Assembly (NCBI GenBank): GCA_963971535.1
Contig: OZ020585.1
Span: forward strand, 154,739,371-154,803,370
DNA: 64,000 nucleotides
Direction of reading: 5' to 3'
Origin: Notolepis coatsorum
Lineage: Eukaryota; Chordata; Actinopteri; Aulopiformes; Paralepididae
Both the position numbers and the translations under genes were made by a program. Below, piece by piece: positions 21,692 to 33,178 of this stretch. Position 1 is the stretch's first letter. Every line of letters starts with the position of its first letter. Below the pieces are notes generated by a model, which searched no databases, had not been told where the DNA came from, and saw nothing but the letters and a program-made list of their open reading frames with translations.

Positions 21692-22582
21692 TGTTACGAA
21701 GGATCAGATTAAACCGAATATATATATTTATTGATTGATATATATTGCATAATATTTGTATATCGTTTGATATCCCTTGTATATTCCTTGTACATATACA
21801 CGGAATATCCCTTTAGCCTAGTACAGACCATAATATTTCATTCTCCTATTGGACAGCGGTCCACAGGCGCCATGGCCATACCTTCAAGGTCTGGTTCAAA
21901 GTCACCGCCGGGGACTTGCCTGGACATGAACGGTATTGCGCAAGGATATGAAACAGGAATAAAGCTGGTACTAGTTTGTTCACCTAAGCGTATAAATACG
22001 GCGCAGGTGAATACAGAAGCACTTAGTCAGAAGTCTTAGTAACTAAAGTTGAAGCCTCACCCACGATACGACGTGCGGTGAAGTATGGCCTGTTTGGCCC
22101 CAAATAGAGCATTGAGACCGCGTGCGAATTAATAACTGAAGTGTCAGAGTTTAACGCTGTACCGTCGAGTTCGACCTATTCTATTAAGTCAGTAATAGTC
22201 TATTTGTGTATAGTGTATCGTGCGGCTAAAGTTCTACAGTGACCAGCATCACCAACGTTTCCTCGTATCAGCTAGAGTGCTTATCCAGGCTGGGCTGCTT
22301 ACCATGGCGCTTTCACCCGAGGGGCCCTAGACGAGGACTGTGTGGATTATGTACACTGGATAACCTACCGACGACTGCATAGCCCTTTTCGGCTGGATTA
22401 TATTTGCTTTTGGTCCTGTAATTAATGGAGCAGAGAATCGCCGACACCCACAATTGTGTGGGATTTACCCTGTGAGGAGCCACGTCGAGTCTGCCTCTCA
22501 GAAGTCTGAGGCCGGCTAGCTTTCTTCCATGTGGAGCTACATGCTACGGAGAACAGCTGTATTCGTCTGCGGATCAAGATCT
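21692..22582 (+). repeat. BEL-2 left LTR, 3' end deleted
   Basis: It matches 33759-34649 and then breaks off at GGATCAAGATCT. The last ~450 bp of the LTR, the primer site and part of the leader are missing; the sequence resumes with TATTAATATTGAC just upstream of gag. Confidence 0.88.
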
Positions 22583-22610
22583 AGTGGTATTAATATTGAC
22601 AGGGCCAAGG

Positions 22611-24779
22611 ATGAACACTCCACAAAACGGTTCTCCTAAAATAGATCGCCCGCAGCGTAGACGGCAGACACCTCAGTACTTAGAGGATTACGTTGCCAGT
22701 ATACTACCTAGCTTTCTACAGACGGTAAACGCGGAAAAAGTAGATAGTAAAATGATGTCCGACCCTACCGACCAGGCTACCCCGCCAATAGAGACCCTAG
22801 TGGGTTCTAACGTAACTGACCAAGCTCACGGTGGGGACCAGGAGGGACCTGACATGACTTTACCCCCCGCCAAGACCGAAGAAGTAGTCCCCGGAGAGCT
22901 CCAGGATAAAGAAAGCCCTCCAGGGATGGAACTCGACCCACTACAAGAAGGGACGAGCACGCCGGAGATGGATCTCCTCGATTCGCCACAGGAGAACGGA
23001 TCTCCAACAAGTACTACCAGGAGCGGATCACCTCAACCAGCGTTTTCCCCCAGCGAGGCGGACAAGATGCTGGCGCAGGCCTTCCTCGCCAGCCTGGCAG
23101 CCTCAACCGAGCGCGATCGTCTCCAAGCACAGACGCTTAGTGAGCGCGAACATTCTTCCATGGAAAGAGAACGCCTTCAAGCGCAGCAACGGAGTGACGA
23201 AGACCGTATACGTCTAGAGATTAGACGCCTTCAGACGGAGGAGAATATGGGAAGAGACCGTGCCGAAGCCCAGCGCGCCGCCGCCGAAGCCCAGCGCGCC
23301 GCCGCCGAAGCCCAGCGCGCCGCTGCCGGTGCCCAAAGAGAAGCAGAGCGCGACCTCGCTCTCACCAAGCGCAAAGCCGAGCGCGACCGATTACAAGCGC
23401 AGATAATGGAGCAGCTGATTACCAGGGCAACCCCCCCTCCCTCCGCACGGGGCTCCAGGGCCTCGTCAAGACAAGGGTCAAGGGCACCCTCCCCTACCCG
23501 ATCAAGCGACCCTGAGCCCGACCACCAGAGAGAACCTATACCCCTCTCCGAACCCCTTCCCCGACCGGTCCAAGCGAGACCCAGCTACAGGGAAGAACCG
23601 GTCTATACCGCGGAGAGGCTAAATAGACGACTACAGGATCTAGATGACCTGCCAGAGGAAGAAGAAGAGGGAGAGGAGGAGAGTCAAGCCCAACAGCAGC
23701 ACAGTACTCCACAGGACCAGGAGGTCCAGTACAGCCCAGGCTTTACCCCCGCGGCTCTGCGCTACAGACCCCCGACTCAATTCACGGGTGAGCTTGACGC
23801 ACGACCAGCCCCGAGGAACAGCACCTGGGTACGCGGGCCATGGTACCCAGCAGGTACCAGCCCACCACGACACGTAAGAGGAGACTCGCCTAGGAGGCCT
23901 CTCCTCCAACGCTCACCGATGTGCCAGCCATCCATGGCATCATACCTTGGCACACCGACGTTCCCGGACTTCACACACGAGAACAGAGCACAGTACACAG
24001 AGCTACGAATGTGCTTAGAGACAATGATGTCCGATGTAACTGATGAACCGTACAAGTATGCTATCCTACTCAAGCACCTCAAGGTGCCCCGAGCGCACAA
24101 TATAGCGCTGGCATATTCCACCTCTACTACCCCATACACCGCGGCTCTAGCAGCACTCGACCAAAGATATGGACGCATATGGGACTACATAATACAAGAG
24201 ATAAGGAATATTGACCGTCTACCCCCAGCCACAGACAATCGCTCACTAGATGACCTGTCTATCAAGGTACAATCCCTGGTAGGGATGCTGGGGGCGCAAA
24301 AGGAAAAGGGTATGCACGAACTGTACGCGAACTCTAATGTCGAGAGGATTTTAGAGAAGCTTCCGCCCGCCCGACAAGAGCGCTTCAGGCGGCAAAGAGA
24401 CCACCGTGATCCTAACGGTCCCGAGCCATCCCTCCTAGACCTAGCCGACTTCCTGGCGAGAGAAGTCAACAGCCTACGGTTGGATACGTTCGTGCGGAGC
24501 ACACCAAGCTCCAGAGAGGGACCTAGGAGAGCAAACGATGGCCGCAGATTGGTGACCGTCATGCACCAATCAGAATCAGTACCGAGCAACAAGAACCACA
24601 GTACCCCCTCGATGAAAGAGAAGTGGAAGATGGTGTGCCCGTACTGTGAAAAGGAACACTGGCTGTCACACTGTGACACGTTCAAGAAGATGACCACCGA
24701 CGAGGTGAGTCAATGGATAAAGTCCAACGACGCTGTTACCGATGTGCGCGCAGTCACATGGCAGCCGATTGCCGCTTAA
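22611..24779 (+). CDS. gag: BEL-2 Gag, frameshifted near its end
   Basis: I chose the ATG at 22611 (MNTPQNG); the counterpart of BEL-1's start codon has been lost nearby. The protein follows BEL-1 Gag closely: an N-terminal RPQRRRQTPQYLEDY motif, a repeated AEAQRAA arm at about 23260-23340, an S/R/P-rich segment, the MCQPSMASYLGTPTFPDFT block, and a first Cys/His motif CPYCEKEHWLSHC at 24640. At about 24730 one base is missing relative to BEL-1 (AAC-GACGC versus AACCGCCGC), so translation runs into 16 unrelated residues and a stop at 24779. The authentic frame continues from 24731. Confidence 0.87.
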   Translation: MNTPQNGSPKIDRPQRRRQTPQYLEDYVASILPSFLQTVNAEKVDSKMMSDPTDQATPPIETLVGSNVTDQAHGGDQEGPDMTLPPAKTEEVVPGELQDKESPPGMELDPLQEGTSTPEMDLLDSPQENGSPTSTTRSGSPQPAFSPSEADKMLAQAFLASLAASTERDRLQAQTLSEREHSSMERERLQAQQRSDEDRIRLEIRRLQTEENMGRDRAEAQRAAAEAQRAAAEAQRAAAGAQREAERDLALTKRKAERDRLQAQIMEQLITRATPPPSARGSRASSRQGSRAPSPTRSSDPEPDHQREPIPLSEPLPRPVQARPSYREEPVYTAERLNRRLQDLDDLPEEEEEGEEESQAQQQHSTPQDQEVQYSPGFTPAALRYRPPTQFTGELDARPAPRNSTWVRGPWYPAGTSPPRHVRGDSPRRPLLQRSPMCQPSMASYLGTPTFPDFTHENRAQYTELRMCLETMMSDVTDEPYKYAILLKHLKVPRAHNIALAYSTSTTPYTAALAALDQRYGRIWDYIIQEIRNIDRLPPATDNRSLDDLSIKVQSLVGMLGAQKEKGMHELYANSNVERILEKLPPARQERFRRQRDHRDPNGPEPSLLDLADFLAREVNSLRLDTFVRSTPSSREGPRRANDGRRLVTVMHQSESVPSNKNHSTPSMKEKWKMVCPYCEKEHWLSHCDTFKKMTTDEVSQWIKSNDAVTDVRAVTWQPIAA

Positions 24780-27700
24780 AGAAGAGGTGTAGTCGGTGTG
24801 ACAGAGCCCACTTAGACGTCCTACACGACAGTAACAGAAGAAAGCCTGCACCCTCAAGCAGCACAAAGGCAAGTGTTATGTACATTGACCCCGCCAGCAG
24901 CGGGGGCGCCCGGGTGCTCTTAAAGGTGGTCCGCGTAACATTGAGTTACCAAGACAAGGTCATGGACACTTACGCCGTCCTTGACGACGGGTCAGAGAAG
25001 ACCCTTCTCCTCGCGTCCGCTGCGGCCCAGCTGGGGCTGCGGGGGAGCGAAGACCAGATGACGATTCGGACAATAAGAAGAGATCTAAAGACGATAAAGG
25101 GCGAGAATGTCTCCTTCACTATCGCAGCAAGCGGGCAGCCAGAGAGACGGTATAGGATCACTAACGCTTTCACCAGCCAAGACATAGGCCTGTCGCAGTA
25201 CACCTACCCCATCGCCAAGCTGATGGATAAATATGTGCACCTGCGTCAACTACCTATACCGTTCATAGACGGTGCCACCCCGACCCTGCTGATAGGCTCC
25301 GACCATGCAGACCTCATCGTCCCGATGGACCGGGTCCACACAGGGCCCAGAGGCTGTCCTGCAGCATTCGAGACCCGCCTAGGATGGACACTACAAGGCC
25401 CCCTCGCTAGGTCTCTTAACCGAACAGCAGCCACTAGCTGCCTCCACTCCAGAGTGACAGAAGAAGACACCACCCTCCTACAGCATGTCGAGAGGCTATG
25501 GACACTAGAGACAATGCCCTTTAAGAACGAAAAGAAAGACATTCGTTCCAAGGAAGACATTTATGCTATAGCCCTCCTCGAGCGGGGGACAAAGAGAGTC
25601 AAAGTCAACGGAGTGATGAGATACGCAACTCCACTCCTGAGGCGAGAGGGTATGCCTACCTTCCACGCCCCAAAAGAAGCGACGGAGCGGTATCTATTGA
25701 ACACAGAGCGGCGCCTAGCCAGAGACCCCGCTCAAGAGACTGTGTACCGCGCTGAGATTGACAAGTTAATCACAGCGGGACACATAAAGAAAATTGACAT
25801 TAAAGAGGCCGATCAGACGACCGAATCATGGTACGTGCCGCACCACGAAGTCCACCACAACGGCAAGGATCGTATTGTGTTCAACTGCAGCTACCAGATC
25901 GGATCACAAAATCTGAATAAAGAGCTCTTGCCCGGCCCAACACTCGGCCCCTCTCTACTAGGCGTGTTACTACGTTTCCGCCAAGACAAGGTGGCCATCA
26001 GCGGCGACATCAAAGGGATGTTCCTGCAGGTGCGACTAGTGGAGGAGGACAAGCCCATGCTGCGGTTCTTATGGAGAGAGAGGATCGGGGACGAGCAACC
26101 AGCCATCTATCAATGGGAAGTCCTCCCTTTCGGAACCACATGCAGCCCATGCTGTGCTACGTTTGCACTGCAAAAACACGTCGCAGAGGACCCAGCAGCT
26201 GATGAAGAGGTCCGACAAAGTGTAGGAAATAGTTTCTACGTGGACAACTGTCTGCAAAGCGTCTCGACGCCAGAAGAAGCCGAGGCCCTCCTACTCAAGC
26301 TCCGCGCCTCCCTGATCAAAGGCGGCTTTGATCTCAGGCAGTGGGCCAGCAGCGACCCTCAAGTATTGCGCAGCCTCTCCCCAGAGGACAAGGCAACAAG
26401 CAGCGAGACCTGGATGGCGACCATCCCAGGAGAAGCCCAAGAAATGACATTAGGACTAGTCTGGCGCTTCAAAACAGACTCGCTCCATTATAAACACACA
26501 CCCCTGACCAAGGAGCAGGGAAGGTCGACTGCACTACCGACCACAAGACGGAGTGTATACAGAACACTCGCCAGACAATATGACCCGTTGGGATGTATTC
26601 TACCTTACACCACCAGGGCAAAGATGATTGTAAGAGCGTTATGGGACAAGGACCAGGGCTGGGACGACCCCATACCCGAACACCTTGCCTCCACATGGAG
26701 AGAGTGGGAGACAGAACTCAGCTCACTCCCAGGTGTCAACATACGCCGCAGCTACTTCCCACCCACAGTGAGGCCGGAGACGTGCCAGATGGACCTGCAC
26801 GTCTTCAGCGACGCCTCCGAAGTAGCCTACGGTTCGGTGGCCTACTTGCGTGCCCGAGAGGAGGGAGGAGAAATACATACTGCTTTCATCCTGGCTCGCT
26901 CAAGAATAGCCCCACGCAAGCAACAATCTATCCCGCGTCTAGAGCTCTGCGCAGCCCTAGCAGGAGCGCAACTCGCCACGTTAATCCAACGTGAACTCAC
27001 CATCCCGGTGCAAAGAACAATCTTGTGGTCAGACTCCATGACCGTACTCACATGGATCCGGTCTGATTCGTGTAGATACAAGGTCTTCGTGGGAGTCAGA
27101 ATCACAGAGATCCAAGATTTAACAGAAGCAGCAAGCTGGAGGTATGTGGACACAAAACACAACCCAGCTGACGTCATCACCCGGGGAATGTCCCTGGATG
27201 ACCTCACCCGTCACAATCTATACAGTGACGGGCCAGAGTTCCTCAAGCTCCCGGAAGAAGAGTGGCCTACACCCACCCCACGGGAGGCGAGTAAAGAGGA
27301 GGCAGAGAACAAGAAATCTATGTTCTGTGGGTTGACACACACACTCGTCCCCACAGACCCCGACCTAGACGATTGCCTCACCCTTGAGAGTGCGCAGCTA
27401 AAGACATTCCTGTGGCACCACCCAGAGGTTCAGCCCACTACTGACATTACTGCAGCTAACTACGAAGAAGCAGAACTTCTTCTCCTACAGCGAGCCCAGA
27501 GAGACTCGTTCCCCGATGAGCTAGACTGTCTACAGGGAGCAAAGCCCGTCCCGTCAGACAGCAGATTGCTCCACCTAGCCCCCGAGAGCGACGCCCATAA
27601 TCTCATCAGAGTGGGTGGTCGTCTGAGGAGAGCTCCAGACTTACCGGATGACGTCAAGTACCCGATAGTCTTAAACAGCCGACACAAGGTCACAGAGCTT

Positions 27701-28350
27701 ATCATAAAGAAATACGACGAGGACGTGCATCACGCCGGGGCAGAGAGAGTCTTCGCGGAGATCAGACGTCGTTATTGGATACTGCAAGGGAGAGAAGCAG
27801 TACGACGTTTCCAGCGGACTTGTCTAGACTGTCGTAAATGGCGAGCACAGCCCAGTATACCCCGGATGGCTGACCTACCTCCCTGTCGCCTCCGACTCGG
27901 CGACAAGCCTTTTCACTCCACCGGTATGGACTGTTTCGGCCCGCTGTATGTAAAGAAAGGAAGAGGGACCGAGAAGCGGTGGGGTATTGTATTCAAATGC
28001 ATGACCACCCGAGCGATGCACATAGAACTCCTTCCAACCATGAGCACAGACTCATTCCTTATGGCCTTCCGAAGATTCACATCGCGGAAAGGGAAACCGT
28101 CTATATTATTGTCTGATCACGGGACAAACTTCAAAGGCGGAGAAAGAGAGCTGAGAGAGAGCTTCCAAGCTATGGGCCCAGAACTTAAGACCCACCTCGC
28201 TCCATACCAGATTGATTTCCAGTTTAATCCCCCGAATGCACCTCACTTCGGTGGAACTTGGGAACAAGAAGTACGTTCAACAAAGACAGCCCTGTACGCC
28301 GTGCTTGGGGCCCAGACCGTGGCGGAAGAAGTCCTAATGACAGTCCTCAC
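24731..28350 (+). CDS. pol: BEL-2 Pol: protease, RT, RNase H, integrase (interrupted)
   Basis: It continues the gag frame after the 1-base deletion. In order: zinc motifs CYRCARSHMAADC and CSRCDRAH; protease VLDDGSEKTLLLAS (about 24973); RT with SGDIKGMFLQVRL and the catalytic FYVDNCLQS at 26233 (YVDN rather than YVDD, as I recall from fish BEL elements); RNase H FSDASEVAYGSVAYLR at 26803; integrase zinc domain HHAGAERV...CLDCRKWR (about 27730-27840); and the catalytic core with MDCFGPLY at 27926 and SDHGTNFKGG at 28110. At 28350 the frame runs into the nested gypsy LTR. There are no internal stops over about 1,200 codons. Confidence 0.92.
28346..28350. other. Target-site duplication of the nested gypsy (CTCAC)
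   Basis: CTCAC is repeated at 33174-33178, directly after the right LTR. Confidence 0.93.
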
Positions 28351-28587
28351 TGTAATATTCATGCTTTGAATATATCTTTACTATATTATTCATGCTGTGA
28401 ATATATCATTTACGACAGGCGCGCCAGGCGCACCTTGCTTATGTATACCTGACCAGGGGTCCTCACAGCCAGTTGGCTGCCAGCCGTGAATGGAGTTACA
28501 CTCATGCTGAACGATGCTTACCTTTGAATAAACATATAAACGCTATCTCCTCGTCCTGAAGATTATTCTATTTAATCGAATACGACA
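28351..28587 (+). repeat. Nested gypsy 5' LTR (237 bp)
   Basis: It begins TGTAATATTCATGC and ends AATACGACA. It contains an AATAAA at about 28526. It matches 32937-33173 base for base as far as I can compare. Confidence 0.94.
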
Positions 28588-28605
28588 TGGTGTCAGAAGC
28601 GGGGT
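28588..28605 (+). promoter_or_regulatory. Nested gypsy primer-binding site
   Basis: TGGTGTCAGAAGCGGGGT directly abuts the LTR. It resembles the complement of a tRNA-Leu 3' end (TGGTGTCAGAAG...), which is inferred from recall of the tRNA sequence. Confidence 0.7.
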
Positions 28606-28609
28606 GAAC

Positions 28610-28831
28610 ATGGATATCAACGGAGTCCCGTCGCCACGGATGAATTGGGATTCTCTGGACTTACCGGGAGAATGGAAGAAGTTCAGGCAGCACGCAGAGT
28701 TGATGTTTTCGGGCCCACTCAAGAAGAAAGGAGAGGATGAGAAATGTAGCTACCTGCTATTGTGGAGCGGAGAAAGAGGGAGAGACATTCACAACACATG
28801 GACTCTCAGTGCAGATGAAGCAAAGGTATGA
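28610..28831 (+). pseudogene. gag: Nested gypsy Gag, N-terminal fragment
   Basis: The ATG at 28610 follows the primer site. It encodes MDINGVPSP... with a WKKFRQHAELMF motif typical of the Gag N-terminus of this gypsy group. The frame ends at 28831 after LSADEAK. The expected Gag sequence resumes in another frame at about 28830 with SESFEQFVTALKLLVKDC, so a short deletion has removed part of Gag and shifted the frame. Confidence 0.75.
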
Positions 28832-30050
28832 GAAAACCCAGCAACCGAGCGAGTCATTCGAACAATTTGTCACTGCATTGAAACTACTGGTGAAAGACTG
28901 TGCATATGTGAACAATGATGAGATGGTTAGAGACCGCATAGTGTTTGGCATACACTCAGCAAAAGTAAGAGAGAAACTATTAAACGTAGGATCAGACTTG
29001 TCGTTAGACAACGCGATAGATATAGCCAGAGCCTACGAGCTAGCACAATCACAGATAAAGAGCTTTACTGGCGCCACGTGCAGCGCGCAGGAGCAGCTCG
29101 TGCACGAGGTGCACAGACATGAACAGAAGCATAGCGCTCAGAGATATCGCCCCAGAGCAGAGTGGACAGAGAGAGCGAACAGAGCGAGCGACACAGACAC
29201 ACGTAAGAACTGTGGATACTGTGGGGGTAGAGCTCACAAGGAAGGGGATAACTGTGTAGCTAGGGGAAAACAGTGCACGAAGTGTGGAAAATGGAACCAC
29301 TTTGCCAAAGTCTGCAGGGCCGGTAGCTTCCAGAAAAAGTCAGTACACGAGATTAGCATGCGCTCTGAGTCAGGAGAAGAGTCAGACGAACTGTATGTAG
29401 ACACCGTGACAGACAGACGGTTTGATGCAACAGAACAAGCGTTTGCAGACATACAAGTAGGAAAACAGGGCACAGAGCTTAAATTTAAGTTAGACACAGG
29501 TGCACAAGTAAATGTAATTCCTTTGAGAGAGTATCACAGTTTACAAGATAAACGCAAAATACAGCCTACCTCACGCAGACTGACAGGATATGGTGGAGAG
29601 AAGCTAGTGGTAAAGGGCACATGCACGTTAAAGTGTAAATACAAAGAGCGTGGCATGTTGTTAGACTTTTACATAGTAGACACTCAGGCACCCCCAGTTC
29701 TAGGTTTACAGGCATGCCTGAATATGGACCTCATTAAACTAGTATTGTCAGTGAATGCACACACAGATAAACAGTCCATCATGGAAGAATACCACGACGT
29801 GTTTAAAGGGATAGGACTATTCCCAGGAGAGTGTCACATCCATATAGACCCAGACGCCAAGCCAGTAGTCTGCCCACTGAGAAGGACACCGATCGCCCTG
29901 CGTGGCCGACTAAAGAAGGAGCTACAGAGTATGGAAGCACACAGATCATCGCTAGAATCATCGAACCAACGGAGTGGGTCAGTGCACTGGTCATTGTTGA
30001 GAAGCCACGCACAGGCAAGCTCAGACTATGTTTGGATCCTAAGGAGCTAA
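28830..30050 (+). CDS. Nested gypsy Gag C-terminus and protease
   Basis: Homology begins at about 28830 (the upstream part of this frame is spurious). It has a Gag segment SFEQFVTALK, a Cys/His cluster CGYCGGRAHKEGDNC and CTKCGKWNHFAKVC at 29210-29320, and an aspartic protease core FKLDTGAQVNVIP at about 29487. It ends at 30050 after a frameshift at about 29935: the RT N-terminal region continues in the frame used by the next ORF, consistent with one missing base in the codons following MEAH. Confidence 0.85.
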   Translation, partial: EKTQQPSESFEQFVTALKLLVKDCAYVNNDEMVRDRIVFGIHSAKVREKLLNVGSDLSLDNAIDIARAYELAQSQIKSFTGATCSAQEQLVHEVHRHEQKHSAQRYRPRAEWTERANRASDTDTRKNCGYCGGRAHKEGDNCVARGKQCTKCGKWNHFAKVCRAGSFQKKSVHEISMRSESGEESDELYVDTVTDRRFDATEQAFADIQVGKQGTELKFKLDTGAQVNVIPLREYHSLQDKRKIQPTSRRLTGYGGEKLVVKGTCTLKCKYKERGMLLDFYIVDTQAPPVLGLQACLNMDLIKLVLSVNAHTDKQSIMEEYHDVFKGIGLFPGECHIHIDPDAKPVVCPLRRTPIALRGRLKKELQSMEAHRSSLESSNQRSGSVHWSLLRSHAQASSDYVWILRS

Positions 30051-32410
30051 ACAAGGCTATCAAGCGCCCGCACTACCCTCTGCCGACACTAGAGGACATC
30101 ACACCCAGACTAACAGGCGCACGCTATTTCAGCGTACTGGATGCAAGGTCGGGATACTGGTCCATCAAGCTCTCCACAGAATCATCGAAGCTGACGACGT
30201 TCAACACACCGTTTGGACGGTACAGATTCCTACGATTACCATTTGGGCTCGCTTCTGCCGAAGACGAGTTCCAACGAAAAATCAACGAGACATACGAGGG
30301 ACTGAACGGAGTAGCAGCTATAGTAGACGACATCCTTGTATATGGCGCCACCAGAGAGGAACACGATAAGAACCTACATGCAATGATGGTGAGATCACGG
30401 GAGAGAGGCGTTCGGCTCAACGCAGACAAGTGCACCATCGGAGCCACCGAAGTGAGCTACTTCGGGCACATCCTTTCAGCTGACGGCATGAAGCCTGACC
30501 CAGGCAAGATAGCTGCCATCAAGGAGATGGAGGCGCCAAAGAGCCGTGCAGAACTGGAAACCGTGCTAGGTATGGTCAACTATCTGGCGAAATTCGCCCC
30601 GAGCCTCTCCGAGATCAACGCACCCATGAGACAGCTGCTTAAACAATCGAATGAATTCCTGTGGGACGCGCAGCACGACGCTGCATTCCAAAAGATGAAA
30701 GACATACTTACCAGTGAACCTGGGCCAGTCCTCATCTACTTTGACCCAGATAAGGAGCTCAGCTTACAAGTGGACGCATCAAAGTATGGTCTGGGTGCTG
30801 TGCTGATGCAGGAAGGAAGGCCCATTAGCTACGCATCCAGATCACTCACGGACAGCGAGGTCAACTACGCACAAATCGAAAAGGAGATGTACGCAGTCCT
30901 TTATGGATTCAAACGTTTCCACCAATATGCCTACGGTCGCCATGTTATGGTGCAATCTGACCACAAGCCCCTGGAGTCGATCATGAAGAAGCCGATCGCC
31001 GCAGCCCCACCGCGGTTACAGAGGATGATACTGCAACTACACAAGTATAACTTCACGATCGTGCACCGCCCTGGGAAAGACATCCCAGTAGCCGACACGC
31101 TGTCCAGGAAATCACTCACCTCTCACGACGACGGTCTCAGTGAAGGGATGGACCTTCAGGTACACATGGTGTACAACAGCTTACCTGTACACGACGACAG
31201 GCTACAGGAGATCAGAGAAACGACAGACAATGACACACAGCTAAAGCTGCTCAGCCAGGCTATCCTGGAGGGATGGCCTGAGGAAAGAAAACAATGCCCC
31301 CAGAACATTACCGAATACTGGAATCACAGAGATGAACTATCCAAGACGAATGGAATAATTTTCAAGGGGGAGAAAATAGTCATCCCTACAAGCCTCAGAG
31401 GAGATATGCTGATCAAGATCCATGCAGGCCACATGGGAATGGAAAAATGCAAACTGAGAGCACGAGACATCATGTTCTGGCCTGGAATGGGTAGACATAT
31501 AGAGCAAGTCGTGGAGAAGTGCTCAATATGCCAAGAGCGCCGCCCATCAAACACCAAGGAGCCCATGATGCCTCATCGTATCCCAGACCGCCCCTGGCAG
31601 GTTGTAGGGACAGATCTCTTTAACTGGAACAACCAGGACTATGTTGTGACCGTCGACTACTACAGCAGATTCTTCGAACTAGACAGACTTCACAGCACCA
31701 CATCGGCAGCTGTTAGCCACAAGCTAAAGGCAGCCTGTGCCAGGCATGGCGTCCCAGAGACCATAGTCTCGGACAACGGACCACAATACAAGTCTAAAGA
31801 GTTCGAGGCATTCGCCAAGTCGTGGGAGTTCACACACGTCACGTCAAGCCCACACTATCCGCAAAGCAACGGACTAGCGGAGAGAACCGTGAAGACGGCA
31901 AAATCACTCATGGACAAGGCTAAGGCACACGGAAGAGACCCGTACCTAAGCCTCCTGGAGTATCGTAATACCCCAGTCGACAACTTCAAATCGCCGGCAC
32001 AACTGTTGATGAGCCGCAGGCTACGCTCAACCCTCCCGAGCACCAACCAACAGAAGAAATACTATGACAGGTCAGCTAGACCGCTGCCCCCACTACATTG
32101 TGGTGAATCTGTCAGGCTACAAGAACTTGGACGCTGGAGGCCAGCAGTAGTCATACAACCAGCTGACACTGCGCGGTCATACCACATTCGCACCCAAGAT
32201 GGACGCGAATACCGCCGCAACCGCAGGCACCTGAGGGACACGAAAGAGGAACACTTCCAGGACAGTGACGGTATGCCGAGTCCAGAGAGCATCGATCAAC
32301 CGCCGGAGACCAACGACCCTGAACTGCCAGAGGACTCAGAAGAGAACTCAGCTTCATACTACACCAGATCCGGCCGAGCAGTGAAGCCTCGGGACATTTT
32401 AGACCTATAA
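29935..32410 (+). CDS. pol: Nested gypsy RT, RNase H and integrase
   Basis: Translated in the +2 frame from about 29935: RT with EPTEWVSALVIVEKP, FSVLDARSGYWSI (30130), PFGLASAEDEFQ and catalytic IVDDILVYG (30320); RNase H LQVDASKYGLGAVL (30768) and QSDHKPLE (30955); integrase zinc finger HAGHMGMEKC...CSICQERRP (31420-31540); and core VGTDLFNW (31602), SDNGPQYKSKEFEAF (31770) and NGLAERTVK (31868). The tail is charged, with no chromodomain. The stop is at 32410. The domain order RT-RH-IN defines Ty3/gypsy. Confidence 0.93.
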
Positions 32411-32464
32411 ATGTACAGGGTGCAGGCGGATCGCTGCCCTATTATAACACCATTTGCCCCATTG

Positions 32465-32495
<31 letters not shown>

Positions 32496-32936
32496 GGTGG
32501 TGAAATGTAACAAATATTAATGTATGCTGAAATGATGACTTACTATATGTGTTGAATCTATGACCTACTTACCTTGCTTAATTGTCGATATATTCCCATT
32601 TTGTTAGCAAGCTACTTCTACAAATAAGAACTGCATATGGTAAGAGTGTTGAGACACGACCAAATAAGCCATGAATACATACCTTATTCACAGCTGAAGT
32701 ATTCAAATATTAAAGCAGACTATCCAGAATAAGAGGGCACACAATACGAACTGTAATACCTTGATACATGAATCTTTATGTTTAACATATTAATCCTACC
32801 TGTTTACATTGCCTGGTCCTGACACAGGTAACGCACTTGTTATTGTTTACAAAGAAACTCTTACAGAGTATTGCACAACCATTCCTAATTTCAATTTTGT
32901 TCATAGCTTATTAAGCTCTCTCTAAAAGAAGGAGGA
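32411..32936 (+). other. 3' untranslated region of the nested gypsy with an internal A28 tract
   Basis: It is non-coding. A pure adenine run occupies about 32465-32492, followed by GGGGGTGG. The sequence then becomes AT-rich and ends with a purine tract AAAAGAAGGAGGA before the 3' LTR. An A-run inside an LTR element is unusual. Confidence 0.7.
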
Positions 32937-33173
32937 TGTAATATTCATGCTTTGAATATATCTTTACTATATTATTCATGCTGTGAATATATCATTTACG
33001 ACAGGCGCGCCAGGCGCACCTTGCTTATGTATACCTGACCAGGGGTCCTCACAGCCAGTTGGCTGCCAGCCGTGAATGGAGTTACACTCATGCTGAACGA
33101 TGCTTACCTTTGAATAAACATATAAACGCTATCTCCTCGTCCTGAAGATTATTCTATTTAATCGAATACGACA
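32937..33173 (+). repeat. Nested gypsy 3' LTR (237 bp)
   Basis: Same sequence as 28351-28587. It is followed by the CTCAC duplication and the resumed BEL-2 integrase frame. Confidence 0.94.
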
Positions 33174-33178
33174 CTCAC

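Larger units (their letters stand above)
28351..33173 (+). mobile_element. Nested Ty3/gypsy retrotransposon
   Basis: It is 4,823 bp with 237-bp LTRs, a 5-bp target duplication inside BEL-2 pol, a primer site, gag, protease, RT, RNase H and integrase without a chromodomain. By eye the two LTRs are identical over 237 bp, so this is the youngest datable insertion in the window. It nevertheless carries a gag deletion and a frameshift between protease and RT. Confidence 0.95.
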
